This document shows, piece by piece, positions 26,571 to 35,852 of a stretch of 53,391 nt of DNA (positions are counted from its first letter, which is position 1; each line of letters starts with the position of its first letter). The DNA comes from Halothiobacillus sp. GTDB lineage: Bacteria > Pseudomonadota > Gammaproteobacteria > JAAZVP01. The position numbers and the translations under genes were made by a program. The notes under the pieces were generated by a model, which was given only the letters and a program-made list of their open reading frames with translations, did no database searches and was not told where the DNA came from. The stretch spans positions 1-53,391 of the forward strand of contig JAAZVP010000014.1 in assembly GCA_018623495.1 (NCBI GenBank). Direction: 5' to 3'.

Positions 26571-28010
26571 GTGGATTACTCGACCCTCGACCTGCTGCGC
26601 CGGGAACACCCCGCGTGGAAGCTCCTGCTGGCGGACAGCGCGCCGCTGATCATCAGCTTTCTCCACCGCAGCTTCATCCGCCCCAATCTCCGCAGCCTGC
26701 CCCAGGGCGAGCTGACGGCCCGGCTGGAGGACGATCTCTTCCGCCTGCGCGAGCAGCTGGGCGAGGATGCCTTTCCCCGCTCCGCCGGTGACTACCTGGA
26801 CGATTGGGCCGGCGATGCCAAGGGCTGGCTGCGCAAGTACTATCCCCCCGGCAGCGACGAGCCGCATTTCGACCTGACGCCCGCCGTGGTCCGGGTCACC
26901 GAATGGCTGGAGGGCCTGGAACAGCGCCAGTTCGTGGGCACCGAGTCGCGCCTTTTGGCCGTGTTCGATCTGCTCGAACAGCTGGTGGAGGGCACGGAGA
27001 CCGATCCCGAGGCGCGCTTGCGCGAACTCGAACGTCGCCGCGAGGCCATCGACGACGAGATCGCCCGGGTCAGGGAGGGCGAGCTGGAGTTGATGGACCC
27101 GGCCCGGGTGCGGGAACGATTCATCCAGGTGGAGCGCACGGCCCGGGGGCTGTTGGCGGATTTCCGCCAGGTGGAGCAGAACTTTCGCGAGCTGGACCGC
27201 GAGGTCCGGGAGCGCATCGCCACCTGGGAGGGCAGCAAGGGCGAGTTGCTGGAAAGCGTGTTCGGCGAGCGCGACGAGATCAGTGATTCCGACGAGGGGC
27301 GCAGCTTCCGTGCCTTCTGGGACTTTCTCATGTCGCCCTCGCGCCAGGAGGCGCTGACCGAGATGCTCGAGTACGCCATGCAACTCGAACCGGTGGCCGA
27401 GCTGGAACCCGACCCGCGGCTCGCCCGCGTTCACTATGACTGGCTCGAGGCCGGCGAGACCACCCAACGCACCGTGGCCCGGCTCTCCGAGCAACTGCGT
27501 CGTTACCTCGACGACCAGGCCTGGCTGGAGAACCGGCGGATCATGGGCCTGATCCGCGAGACGGAACAGAAGGCGCTGGTGATCCGGGAGGCGCTACCCC
27601 GCGGGGATTTCATGTCCATGGACGAACCCGCACCCCGGGTCGAGCTGACCATGGAGCGACCCTTGTTCTCGCCACCACGCAATCCGGTGATCAGCGGGCC
27701 GGCGGTGGCCGAGGCCGAGCAGGGAGATATCGACACCGATGCCCTGTTCGAGCAGGCCTACGTGGACCCGGAAAGGCTGCGTGCCCATATCCGTCGTGCC
27801 CTGCAATCGCGTGACCAGGTCTCGCTCTCGGATGTGCTCGAAAGCCATCCGCTGGAGCAGGGCCTGGCCGAGCTGGTGGCCTACCTGGGGCTGGCGGCCG
27901 ACGACGACCGGGCGACGATCGACGAAACCCGGCAGGGGACGGTGACCTGGGAAGACGCCGACGGCGTCCGCCGGCGCGCCACCGTGCCCACCGTGATCTT
28001 CGGTCGGTAG
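26571..28010 (+). CDS. jetA: Wadjet JetA (DUF3375, MukF-like kleisin)
   Basis: A protein of about 479 residues that begins VDYSTLDLLRREHPAWKLL and continues LIISFLHRSFI, the standard N-terminus of DUF3375 proteins. It has helical, charged segments (about 150-230) and a C-terminal winged-helix-like region ending in VPTVIFGR. In Wadjet, JetA is the kleisin that joins the JetC motor dimer and recruits JetB. GTG 26571 is chosen because homologous sequence begins there; TTG 26553, next to GGGACGGA, is an alternative. It is followed not by jetB but by a broken Uma2 gene and a palindromic element, so jetA and jetB are 638 bases apart. Confidence 0.9.
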   Translation: MDYSTLDLLRREHPAWKLLLADSAPLIISFLHRSFIRPNLRSLPQGELTARLEDDLFRLREQLGEDAFPRSAGDYLDDWAGDAKGWLRKYYPPGSDEPHFDLTPAVVRVTEWLEGLEQRQFVGTESRLLAVFDLLEQLVEGTETDPEARLRELERRREAIDDEIARVREGELELMDPARVRERFIQVERTARGLLADFRQVEQNFRELDREVRERIATWEGSKGELLESVFGERDEISDSDEGRSFRAFWDFLMSPSRQEALTEMLEYAMQLEPVAELEPDPRLARVHYDWLEAGETTQRTVARLSEQLRRYLDDQAWLENRRIMGLIRETEQKALVIREALPRGDFMSMDEPAPRVELTMERPLFSPPRNPVISGPAVAEAEQGDIDTDALFEQAYVDPERLRAHIRRALQSRDQVSLSDVLESHPLEQGLAELVAYLGLAADDDRATIDETRQGTVTWEDADGVRRRATVPTVIFGR

Positions 28011-28071
28011 TCGTGACTCCTGGCCGCAGTTAGAATGATGATCGGGACTTGCCGATTGGGAAGAGAATGCC

Positions 28072-28529
28072 ATGGGCCTGCCTGTTCGCGATCTGGCGCA
28101 CCATACCTACGGCGACTACCTTCACTGGGACGACGACCGGCAGTTCGCACTCATCGACGGCATCGCCCATACCATGGTGCCGGCGCCGCTGCGGATTCAC
28201 CAGGAGGTGGTCGGGGGTATTTACCGGCAGGCGGCCAATGCCCTTGAAGGCGCACGGAGCCGGGTCCTGATCGCACCTCTGGATGTTCGTTTGCCGAAGT
28301 CCGGCGAGGCAGATGACCAGGTGGACACGGTTCTGCAGCCGGATGTGCTCGCCGTCTGCGATCCCCGCAAGCTCGACGAGCGCGGCGTTCGATCTACCGC
28401 CTGGAAAACGGCGAATACGGCAAGCCGGACATCGTGGAGCTGGCGGGAGAGACGGCCGTGGGGGCGATCCCGGACGTGACCATTCAGTGGGGTGCGCTGG
28501 CCGAGCACCTTCCCGGGCCACAGCCGTAG
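28072..28529 (+). pseudogene. Uma2-family nuclease, inactivated by internal deletion and frameshift
   Basis: The first frame from ATG 28072 gives a good Uma2 N-terminus (DYLHWDDDRQFALIDGIAH, then APLDVRLPKSGEADDQVDTV and QPDVLAVCDPRKLDERGVR). At about 28390 homology jumps to another frame: codons from 28392 to the TAG at 28527 encode IYRLENGEYGKPDIVELAGE and AVGAIPDVTIQW, the Uma2 C-terminus. Relative to the family roughly 45 residues are missing at the junction, including the catalytic VEVLS glutamate and the lysine helix. The gene therefore cannot encode an active nuclease. It sits inside the Wadjet operon between jetA and jetB. A ribosome site (AAGAGA) remains. Confidence 0.85.
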
Positions 28530-28580
28530 CACGGCAGGCGGTCCCAGCTTCACCCATCCTGCTCCCGGTCACCGTCTCGG

Positions 28581-28616
28581 CCCCTCTCCCCTCGGGAGAG
28601 GGGTTGGGGTGAGGGG
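28581..28616 (+). repeat. Dispersed palindromic element, copy B
   Basis: CCCCTCTCCC (28581-28590), loop CTC and GGGAGAGGGG (28594-28603) form a perfect 10-bp stem, followed by TTGGGGTGAGGGG, the flank seen in copies A and C with a two-base change. It lies 33 bases before jetB, inside the Wadjet operon. The strong stem could reduce read-through from jetA. Confidence 0.8.
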
Positions 28617-28648
28617 AGAGCCGAGCGATCCCTGCGATCCAGACACGC

Positions 28649-29263
28649 ATGGAAAACACCGAAACCGCCCCGGAAACCCGAGCCGACCAGCGACTGTCCC
28701 TGGCCCTGATCCACCTCTTCAAGGGCGTGATCTACCGGGACAGTGACGTGCGCCTGTGGGAATCGCTGCTCGATCTCCAGGGGCCGATCCGCGATTACGT
28801 CTCCCAGCTCGGCCTGGATCTCGTGCTCGACGAGGCCGAGGGCTATGCCTACCTGCGCCAGCGCCCCGCGGATGACGAGGGGACCGAGTTGCCCCGACTG
28901 GTCCGGCGGCGCCCGTTGAGTTACCCCGTGAGCCTGTTGCTGGCACTGATCCGCAAGAAGCTCGCCGAGCACGACGCCGGGGGCGGTGATCCCCGGCTGA
29001 TCCTCTCCCGCGAACAGATCGTGGACCTGCTGCGGGTCTTTCTGCCGGAGACGGCCAACGAGGCGAAGTGGATGGATCGCATCGATGCCCACATCAACAA
29101 GGTCGTCGAGCTCGGTTTTCTGCGCCGCCTGCGGGGCCAGGACGATCAGTTCGAGGTCCGGCGGATCATCACCTCCTTCGTGGATGCCCAGTGGCTGGCC
29201 GAATTCGACCGGCGCCTGGCCGAATACGCCGCCTACATCGACGAATCATCCGCCGAAGGGTAA
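28649..29263 (+). CDS. jetB: Wadjet JetB (DUF4194, MukE-like)
   Basis: A 204-residue protein of the DUF4194 family: LALIHLFKGVIYRDSD at the start, WESLLDLQGPIRDYVSQLGL, YAYLRQRP, RRRPLSYPVSLLLALIRKKL, and the C-terminal winged-helix RIDAHINKVVELGFLRRL region ending in an acidic tail. In Wadjet it is the MukE-like winged-helix (KITE-type) partner of JetA. The ribosome site before ATG 28649 is weak. The gene is separated from jetC by 89 bases. The absence of the usual tight jetA-jetB linkage is the oddity here. Confidence 0.9.
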   Translation: MENTETAPETRADQRLSLALIHLFKGVIYRDSDVRLWESLLDLQGPIRDYVSQLGLDLVLDEAEGYAYLRQRPADDEGTELPRLVRRRPLSYPVSLLLALIRKKLAEHDAGGGDPRLILSREQIVDLLRVFLPETANEAKWMDRIDAHINKVVELGFLRRLRGQDDQFEVRRIITSFVDAQWLAEFDRRLAEYAAYIDESSAEG

Positions 29264-29352
29264 GTCAGCCGGGATTGCCGTTCCCGGCACGAACGCGAAT
29301 GCGCCCGAATGCGGCCGGGAGGCCGCTCTCGGTCATCGTGGTAGAGAGCCGA

Positions 29353-32300
29353 ATGCCCATGATGCAGGACCAGATGCTGGATTTCGCCGCCTCGGACGAG
29401 CAGGCCGGGTTTCGCCTGCACGGCTTCGAGGTGCTCAACTGGGGCACTTTCCACGAGCACGTCTGGCGGCTGGAGCCGGGCGGGGAGAACGTGCTGGTCA
29501 CGGGCGATATCGGCTCGGGCAAATCCACCCTGGTGGACGGTGTCACCACCCTGCTGGTGCCGGCCCAGCGCATCACCTACAACAAGGCCGCCGGCGCGGA
29601 GGCCCGCGAGCGCTCGCTGAAATCCTACGTGCTCGGTTACTACAAGACCGAGCGCTCGGAAGAAGGCCTGGCGGCCCGGCCCAAGGCCCTGCGGGGGGAC
29701 GATTCCTACTCGGTGATCCTCGGCCGGTTCCACAACCAGGGCTTCGGCCATGACGTGACCCTGGCCCAGGTGTTCTGGATCAAGGACCCCCAGGCCCAGC
29801 CCGCGCGGTTCTACGTCGTCGCCGATCGCCCGCTGGCCATCGCCGACGCGTTCGCCGGTTTCGGCAGCGACATCCTCGATCTCAAGAAGCGCCTTCGCCA
29901 TAGCGAGGGCGTGGAGGTCTTCGATACCTTCCCGCCCTATGAGCACGCCTTCCGGCGGCGTTTCGGCATCGACAATCCCCAGGCCCTGGAGCTCTTTCAC
30001 CAGACCGTGTCGATGAAGTCGGTGGGCAACCTCACCGATTTCGTGCGTGCCCACATGCTCGAACCCTTCCCGGTCGAAGACCGCATCGGCGCGCTGATCG
30101 AGCACTTCGACAACCTCACCCGCGCCCACGACGCGGTGGTCCGCGCCCGCGAGCAGATCGAGAAGCTCGAGCCGCTGGTGACCGATGGTCTTCGCCACCG
30201 CGAGCTGGCCGACGAGGCCAACGAGCTGCGCGAAGGTCGCGAGGCCCTGCGCGGCTGGTTCGCCGGCATCAAGCGCGACCTGCTGGGCAAACGGCGGGAA
30301 AAGCTGGAGCAGCGCCGGGCGAGGGCCGAACAGCGGGTCGAGGCCATCGATGTCCGGATCCGCGAACACCAGGCCGAGCGGGAAAACCTCCACCAGGCGA
30401 TCATTGACAACGGCGGTGACCGATTGGAGGCCATCAAGCAGGAGATCGACCGCCACCGTCGCCTGCGCGACGATCGCCGGGGCCGTGCCGAGCGCTATGC
30501 CGAACTGGCCGGGCAGGTGGAGCTGCCGGCGGCCACCGAGGCCGGCCTCTTCCTGGACAACCAGCGGTCCATTGCGGGCCGGCGAGAATCGGTCGAAGAG
30601 CAAGGAAACACGCTCCAGAACCGGATCATGGAACAGCGGGTGGCCTTCGAGCAGCTCAAGCGCGACCACGACGAGCTGGACAACGAGCTCACCTCGCTGC
30701 GCAACCGGCGCTCCAATATCCCCGCCCGGGTGCTGGCCGTGCGCCAGCGCCTGTCCCAGGCGCTGGGCCTGGCCGAGGACGAGTTGCCGTTCGCCGGCGA
30801 GTTGATCCGGGTCCACGAGGACGAGCGCGACTGGGAAGGGGCGGCGGAACGCCTGCTGCACCAATTCGGCCTCTCGCTGCTGGTGCCCGAGGCCCATTAC
30901 GCCGCCGTCGCCGAGTGGGTGGATGCCACCCACCTGCGGGGCCGGCTGGTCTACTACCGGGTGCGTGCGCCCCGGGGTGCGCCGGCCGACCTCCATCCCC
31001 GCTCACTGGTACGCAAACTGGCCATCAAGCCCGATTCCGACTTCTATCCCTGGCTGGAGGCCGAGCTGGCCCGGCGGTTCGATTATGCCTGCTGCGAGGA
31101 CCTGGCGGATTTCCGTCGGGAGAAGCGGGCCGTCACCCGGGCCGGCCAGATCAAGGCCGGTGGTGGCCGCCACGAGAAGGATGACCGCCACCGTATCGAC
31201 GACCGGTCCCGCTTCGTCCTCGGCTGGAGCAACGCCGACAAGATCGCGGCCCTGGAGAAACAGAAGGGTGACCTCGAGGGCCGCATGCAGGCGATCGGGC
31301 AGGGCATCGCGGAGGACGGGCAACGCCACGAACGCATCCAAGAGCTGCGCGACGTGCTGGGCAAGCTGGAGATGTTCGAGGATTTCACCGATCTCGACTG
31401 GCAGGCCCCGGCCGCCGAGATCGAGCGGCTGGAGGACGAACGCCGCTCCCTGGAGGCCAGCTCGGACATCCTCCATACCCTGCAGGAGCAGCTGGCAGAA
31501 CTCGAGGCGCAGTTGCAGGCCGCCCACCGGGATCGGGACGGCGCCCGGGACGAGCGGACCACCGCCAACAACAGGATCGAGCAGGTGGACCAGGAGTCCG
31601 GCGAGCTGGCGGAAATCGTCGAATCGGTGGCCGATGATACCCGCGAGCGGATCCATCCGCGGCTGGAGGCCATGCTGCCCGAGGCCCTGGGGGAGCCGAG
31701 GCTCACCGTGGAGTCCTGCGACAATCGCCAGCAGGACATGCGGGAATGGCTGCAGGGGCGGATCGACAATGCCGAGAAGCGGCTGGGTCGGCTGGCGGAA
31801 AAGGTGGTCCGGGCCATGGAATCGTTCTGCCGCGACTACCCCCAGGCGACCCGGGAAATGGATGCCAGCCTGGCCTCCATCGACGACTTCGCCGCCATGC
31901 TGGAACGACTCCAGGGGGATGATCTGCCGCGTTTCGAGCAGCGTTTCCGCACGCTCTTGCGGGAGAACACGATCAACGAGGTGGCCAACTTCCAGGCCCA
32001 GCTCAACCGCGAGCGGGAGGCCATCCGCGAGCGCATCGAGACCATCAACCGCTCACTGTTCGACATCGACTACAACGACGGTCGCTACATCAAGCTGCTG
32101 GCGGAAATGGCGCCGGATACCGAGATCCGCGACTTCCAGCGCGACCTGCGGGCCTGTACCGAGGGCGCGGTCTCCGGGGCCGAGGAAGAACAGTACACGG
32201 AATCGCGCTTTCTCCGGGTCAAGGCGATCGTGGAGCGCTTCAAGGGGCGGGAGGGTACGGCCGAGATCGACCGGCGCTGGACCGCTACGGTCACCGACGT

Positions 32301-32739
32301 GCGCAACTGGTTCGTCTTTTCCGCCTCGGAACGCTGGCGGGAGGACGATACCGAGTACGAGCACTACACCGACTCGGGCGGCAAGTCCGGCGGGCAGAAG
32401 GAAAAGCTGGCCTACACGGTGCTCGCGGCCAGCCTGGCCTACCAGTTCGGCCTGGAATGGGGCGAGCAGCGATCGCGCTCGTTTCGTTTCGTGGTGATCG
32501 ACGAGGCCTTCGGCCGGGGCTCCGACGAGTCGGCCCGGTTCGGCCTGCGGCTGTTCGACCGGCTCAACCTGCAACTGCTGATCGTCACCCCCTTGCAGAA
32601 GATCCACGTCATCGAGCCCTTCGTGGCCGCCGTGGGCTTCGTCCACAGCGAAGCCGGGGCGATTTCCAGGCTGCGCAACCTCACCATCGAGGAATACCGG
32701 GCCGAGAAGGCCGCCCGCGAGGGCAGGGCGGCTGGATGA
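29353..32739 (+). CDS. jetC: Wadjet JetC (MukB/SMC-like ATPase motor)
   Basis: A protein of about 1128 residues. The N-terminal head has Walker A G51-D-I-G-S-G-K57-S-T59 after FEVLNWGTFHEHVW. Long coiled coils lead to a hinge near the middle (about 480-600). The C-terminal head has the ABC signature region SGGKSGGQKEK from about residue 1008 and Walker B FVVIDEAFGRGSDES with D1050-E1051. In Wadjet it extrudes DNA loops, recognises small closed circles and presents them to JetD. ATG 29353 follows TAGAGAG; ATGs at 29359 and 29362 are also possible. The stop overlaps the jetD start (ATGA). Confidence 0.93.
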   Translation: MPMMQDQMLDFAASDEQAGFRLHGFEVLNWGTFHEHVWRLEPGGENVLVTGDIGSGKSTLVDGVTTLLVPAQRITYNKAAGAEARERSLKSYVLGYYKTERSEEGLAARPKALRGDDSYSVILGRFHNQGFGHDVTLAQVFWIKDPQAQPARFYVVADRPLAIADAFAGFGSDILDLKKRLRHSEGVEVFDTFPPYEHAFRRRFGIDNPQALELFHQTVSMKSVGNLTDFVRAHMLEPFPVEDRIGALIEHFDNLTRAHDAVVRAREQIEKLEPLVTDGLRHRELADEANELREGREALRGWFAGIKRDLLGKRREKLEQRRARAEQRVEAIDVRIREHQAERENLHQAIIDNGGDRLEAIKQEIDRHRRLRDDRRGRAERYAELAGQVELPAATEAGLFLDNQRSIAGRRESVEEQGNTLQNRIMEQRVAFEQLKRDHDELDNELTSLRNRRSNIPARVLAVRQRLSQALGLAEDELPFAGELIRVHEDERDWEGAAERLLHQFGLSLLVPEAHYAAVAEWVDATHLRGRLVYYRVRAPRGAPADLHPRSLVRKLAIKPDSDFYPWLEAELARRFDYACCEDLADFRREKRAVTRAGQIKAGGGRHEKDDRHRIDDRSRFVLGWSNADKIAALEKQKGDLEGRMQAIGQGIAEDGQRHERIQELRDVLGKLEMFEDFTDLDWQAPAAEIERLEDERRSLEASSDILHTLQEQLAELEAQLQAAHRDRDGARDERTTANNRIEQVDQESGELAEIVESVADDTRERIHPRLEAMLPEALGEPRLTVESCDNRQQDMREWLQGRIDNAEKRLGRLAEKVVRAMESFCRDYPQATREMDASLASIDDFAAMLERLQGDDLPRFEQRFRTLLRENTINEVANFQAQLNREREAIRERIETINRSLFDIDYNDGRYIKLLAEMAPDTEIRDFQRDLRACTEGAVSGAEEEQYTESRFLRVKAIVERFKGREGTAEIDRRWTATVTDVRNWFVFSASERWREDDTEYEHYTDSGGKSGGQKEKLAYTVLAASLAYQFGLEWGEQRSRSFRFVVIDEAFGRGSDESARFGLRLFDRLNLQLLIVTPLQKIHVIEPFVAAVGFVHSEAGAISRLRNLTIEEYRAEKAAREGRAAG

Positions 32740-33923
32740 GCTGGGGCACCCCCGCCGATATCCGCCAAAAGCTCGATCGTCGCTGGGCGCGGGGCGAACT
32801 GCTGGCCGCCCGGCTTCGAGGCGAGTCGGTGTTCCCCATGACCGTCCCGCTGAAAAAACCCGCCTCCCGGGAGCTGGCCGAGGACTTCGAGGCAGTGCGC
32901 CGCTGGGTGGGCGAGCTGGAGGCGGGCAGCCGGGAGGCCCGCGGATTCGGCTACACCATCGAGTGGCAGGAAGTCCGCCATCGCGTCCATGGGCGCAACC
33001 GCCTGCCGGTGCGCGTGGTCGTCCCGACCCGGACCGATGCCCTGCGCCTGATCGGCCGCCAGCAGGCCGCCGAGCGATTCGACGCCCTGGCCGACGCGAC
33101 CCTGGCCCGTTTCCCCGCGCTGGCCGAATGGCTGCAACGCCATCCCCTGAAGGCCCTGGAGCAGGCCGACGACTGGGACCGGGTGCTGGCCGTGGTGGAC
33201 GCGTTCCGGGCCCATCCCCGGCCGGGGATCTACCGCCGCCAACTGGAAATCCCCGGGGTGGACACCAAGTTCATCGAGGCCCGGCGGGGCCTGCTCTCCG
33301 AGCTGCTGGAGGCGGTATTGCCCCGTCAGGCCATCGATCGTTCCGCCACCGGTGTGCGCGGGTTCGACCGTCGCTTCGGGCTGCGCGAAGAGCCGGATCG
33401 GATCCGGTTCCGGGTGCTGGATGCGGAACTGGCCATTGGCGGTCTGACCGACCTGACCATCCCGGTGGAACAATTCGCCGGCCTCGACCTGCCCGTGGAG
33501 CGGGTGTTTGTCACCGAGAACAAGATCAACGGCCTGGCCTTTCCCGACGTCCCCCGGGCCATCGTCATCATGGGCCTGGGTTATGGCCTGGACCGCCTGG
33601 CGGCCATTCCCTGGCTGCCGGCGGACGACCTGCTGTACTGGGGCGACATCGACACCCACGGGTTTTCCATTCTCGACCGGCTGCGCCACCACTTTCCCGG
33701 GGCCCGTTCCCTGCTGATGGATCGCGAGACCCTGCAGGCCCACCGCCGGCTCTGGACCCGGGAAGGTCGCAACCAGCGTTTCGAAGGCGAACTCGACCGG
33801 TTGACCGAAGACGAGTGGAGGTTGTTCGACGACCTGCGCCAGGACCGGCTGGGCGAGCGCGTGCGCCTGGAGCAGGAACGGGTGGGCTTCGGCTGGTTGA
33901 GGGCGCGACTGGCGGGGAATTAG
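32736..33923 (+). CDS. jetD: Wadjet JetD (DUF3322/DUF2220, Toprim-like nuclease)
   Basis: A 395-residue protein: an N-terminal DUF3322 arm (WGTPADIRQKLDRRWARGEL, LKKPASRELAEDF) and a C-terminal DUF2220 Toprim-like domain with E261 in FVTENKIN and D304-I-D306-x-H308 in YWGDIDTHGF, the metal-binding residues expected for cleavage. It is related to topoisomerase VI A and is the subunit that cuts plasmid-sized circles. It overlaps jetC by four bases, so the two are translationally coupled. All catalytic positions that can be judged by eye are intact. Confidence 0.92.
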   Translation: MSWGTPADIRQKLDRRWARGELLAARLRGESVFPMTVPLKKPASRELAEDFEAVRRWVGELEAGSREARGFGYTIEWQEVRHRVHGRNRLPVRVVVPTRTDALRLIGRQQAAERFDALADATLARFPALAEWLQRHPLKALEQADDWDRVLAVVDAFRAHPRPGIYRRQLEIPGVDTKFIEARRGLLSELLEAVLPRQAIDRSATGVRGFDRRFGLREEPDRIRFRVLDAELAIGGLTDLTIPVEQFAGLDLPVERVFVTENKINGLAFPDVPRAIVIMGLGYGLDRLAAIPWLPADDLLYWGDIDTHGFSILDRLRHHFPGARSLLMDRETLQAHRRLWTREGRNQRFEGELDRLTEDEWRLFDDLRQDRLGERVRLEQERVGFGWLRARLAGN

Positions 33924-33971
33924 GGCCTGTTCGCCGCGGGTAATGAGCAGGACGGGCGGCCCGATCGATCG

Positions 33972-34005
33972 CGGCTCCGGGTGCCGCCGTGGACACCCGG
34001 AGCCG
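33972..34005. other. 12-bp perfect hairpin between jetD and dsrE-like gene
   Basis: CGGCTCCGGGTG (33972-33983) is complementary to CACCCGGAGCCG (33994-34005) with a 10-base loop. It lies between convergent genes. No T run follows on either strand, but the position suggests a bidirectional transcription barrier. Confidence 0.6.
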
Positions 34006-34016
34006 GGCAGGCGCGT

Positions 34017-34457
34017 TCAGTAGCTCATCACCACCGTGTCGTCGTCGGCGAGGTACTCGAAGGTCACGTCCGGTCCGCCGCGCCTGGCGCCCTCGATGAC
34101 ATCATCCATGGTCATGCCCGCCTGTTTCATGCACATCGGGCACAGGATCACCTGCGCGCCCTTTTCCATGGCCGCCCGGATCATCGCCTGGGGCGTCTTG
34201 CCGGTGGCGGCGAAGGTGTCCTGCTGGCGGCTGGTGGAGGCCAGGTAGACGCCGCGCACGTTGAGAAACAGCACCACGTCGTGGCCCGCCTCCAGGGCCT
34301 TGTTGGCCTGGCCGGTGGCCATGCCGGCGGCCCAGACATCGTCGGTGGTGATGTTGTAGAAGAACGTTCGCTCGTCGTCGTCGGCCAGTGCCGGGGTGCC
34401 GGCAACGACGGCGACGACCAGGGCGAGGAGGGCAAGCGTTCGGGGGAGGTGGGTCAT
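34017..34457 (-). CDS. Exported DsrE-family protein
   Basis: A 146-residue protein with a signal peptide (MTHLPRTLALLALVVAVVAG, cleavage expected after ALA25) and a DsrE/F-like fold: TTDDVWAAGMATGQANKAL, GHDVVLFLNVRGVYLAS, and C106-P-M-C109 in VILCPMCMKQAG, then the end FEYLADDDTVVMSY. DsrE-like proteins handle sulfur atoms on cysteine in sulfur oxidation or tRNA thiolation. An exported form is less usual and suggests a periplasmic sulfur role. AAGGAGT precedes ATG 34457 (ATG 34460 overlaps). It is divergent from the YhiN gene. Confidence 0.85.
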   Translation of the reverse strand: MTHLPRTLALLALVVAVVAGTPALADDDERTFFYNITTDDVWAAGMATGQANKALEAGHDVVLFLNVRGVYLASTSRQQDTFAATGKTPQAMIRAAMEKGAQVILCPMCMKQAGMTMDDVIEGARRGGPDVTFEYLADDDTVVMSY

Positions 34458-34580
34458 CATCGACTCCTTGTCTGCATTGAAATGCGTTATGCCGGGTCCA
34501 GCATACCGCGCCCGGTCACGGGAGTGTAGCGCTTCCGTCGCGCTGGATTCGCCGGCCGGTGCCGGGTAGGGTCCCCTGCC

Positions 34581-35756
34581 ATGACGGATTTCGACGTGAT
34601 CATCATCGGCGCAGGGGCGGCGGGCCTGATGTGCGCCATCGAGGCGGGCAAGCGGGGCCGGCGGGTGCTGGTGGTGGATCATGCCAACAAGATCGGCAAG
34701 AAGATCCTCATCGCCGGCGGCGGTCGCTGCAATTTCACCAACATGTACGCCGCCCCGGAGAACTACCTCTCGCGCAATCCGCACTTCTGCAAGTCGGCCC
34801 TGGCCCGCTACACGCCCTGGGACTTCATCGCCCTGGTGGAAAGCCACGGCATTCCCTACCACGAGAAGAAGCTCGGCCAGCTCTTCTGCGACAACGCTTC
34901 CAGGGACATCCTCGCCATGCTGGTGGCCGAGTGCCGGGCCGCCGGGGTGACCATCCGGGCACGCACGCCCGTGGAGCGGGTGGAGAGGGACGGGCGCTTC
35001 CGGGTCACCACCGAGCAGGGCGAGCTGGGCGCGGAGTCCCTGGTAGTGGCCACCGGCGGGCTGTCGTTCGCCCGGATGGGGGCCAGCGGCTTCGGTCATG
35101 ACATCGCCCGGCAGTTCGGCCTGGGCGTCACCGCCACCCGGGCCGGGCTGGTGCCGCTGACCCTGGAAGGCAGCCTGCTCCACTCGGCCCGCGAGCTGGC
35201 GGGCATTTCCATGGACAGCCTCGTCTCCTGCCGGGACCAGGGGTTCCGGGAGAACCTCCTGTTCACCCACAGGGGCGTGAGCGGCCCGGCCATTCTGCAG
35301 ATCTCCTCCTACTGGCAGCCCGGCGATGCCGTGGAGGTGGACCTGGCGCCCGGGGAGGACCTGCTGGAATGGCTCAAGGAACGCAAGCAGGCCCGCCCCG
35401 AGGCCCGGCTGGCCACCATCCTGGGCGAACGCTTCCCCAACCGCTTCGTGCAGGCCTTCGAGGGCCGCTGGTATCGGAACAAGCCCATGCAGCACTGCAG
35501 CCACGCGGATCTCGAGGGCCTCGCCCGGCGCCTCCGGGCCTGGCGGTTCAAGCCGGCCGGGACCGAGGGCTATCCCCGGGCCGAGGTCACCATCGGCGGC
35601 GTGGATACCGACGCCATCTCCTCGAAGACGATGGAGGCGAGGGAGGTCCCGGGCCTGTATTTCGTCGGCGAGGTGCTGGATGTCACCGGGGAGCTGGGCG
35701 GCTACAACTTCCAGTGGGCCTGGGCCTCCGGTTTCTGCGCGGGCCAGGTGGCCTGA
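34581..35756 (+). CDS. NAD(P)/FAD-dependent oxidoreductase, YhiN/HI0933 family
   Basis: A 391-residue flavoprotein of the HI0933 family: N-terminal dinucleotide motif VIIIGAGAAGLMCAIEAG, the family signature IGKKILIAGGGRCNFTN, VVATGGLSFARMGASGFG, RGVSGPAILQIS, and the C-terminal FAD motif LYFVGEVLDVTGELGGYNFQWAWASG. The family is widespread, but the substrate is not established. No partner gene is apparent; the divergent neighbour is the exported DsrE protein. A short hairpin follows the stop (35757-35779). Confidence 0.9.
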   Translation: MTDFDVIIIGAGAAGLMCAIEAGKRGRRVLVVDHANKIGKKILIAGGGRCNFTNMYAAPENYLSRNPHFCKSALARYTPWDFIALVESHGIPYHEKKLGQLFCDNASRDILAMLVAECRAAGVTIRARTPVERVERDGRFRVTTEQGELGAESLVVATGGLSFARMGASGFGHDIARQFGLGVTATRAGLVPLTLEGSLLHSARELAGISMDSLVSCRDQGFRENLLFTHRGVSGPAILQISSYWQPGDAVEVDLAPGEDLLEWLKERKQARPEARLATILGERFPNRFVQAFEGRWYRNKPMQHCSHADLEGLARRLRAWRFKPAGTEGYPRAEVTIGGVDTDAISSKTMEAREVPGLYFVGEVLDVTGELGGYNFQWAWASGFCAGQVA

Positions 35757-35852
35757 GCGGCCCTTGAAGGGCGGGCCGCAAGCCCCCACCTGTTCGATCG
35801 GGACACGACGAAAGGCCGTTTGCCGGGAAGTGCGCGTTCGCGGGAGGGGCCC

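Noticed and set aside
35757-35852. Pho box upstream of the PsiE-family gene
   Set aside because: No TGTCA-like repeats with 11-bp phasing are present, in contrast to 51320-51370.
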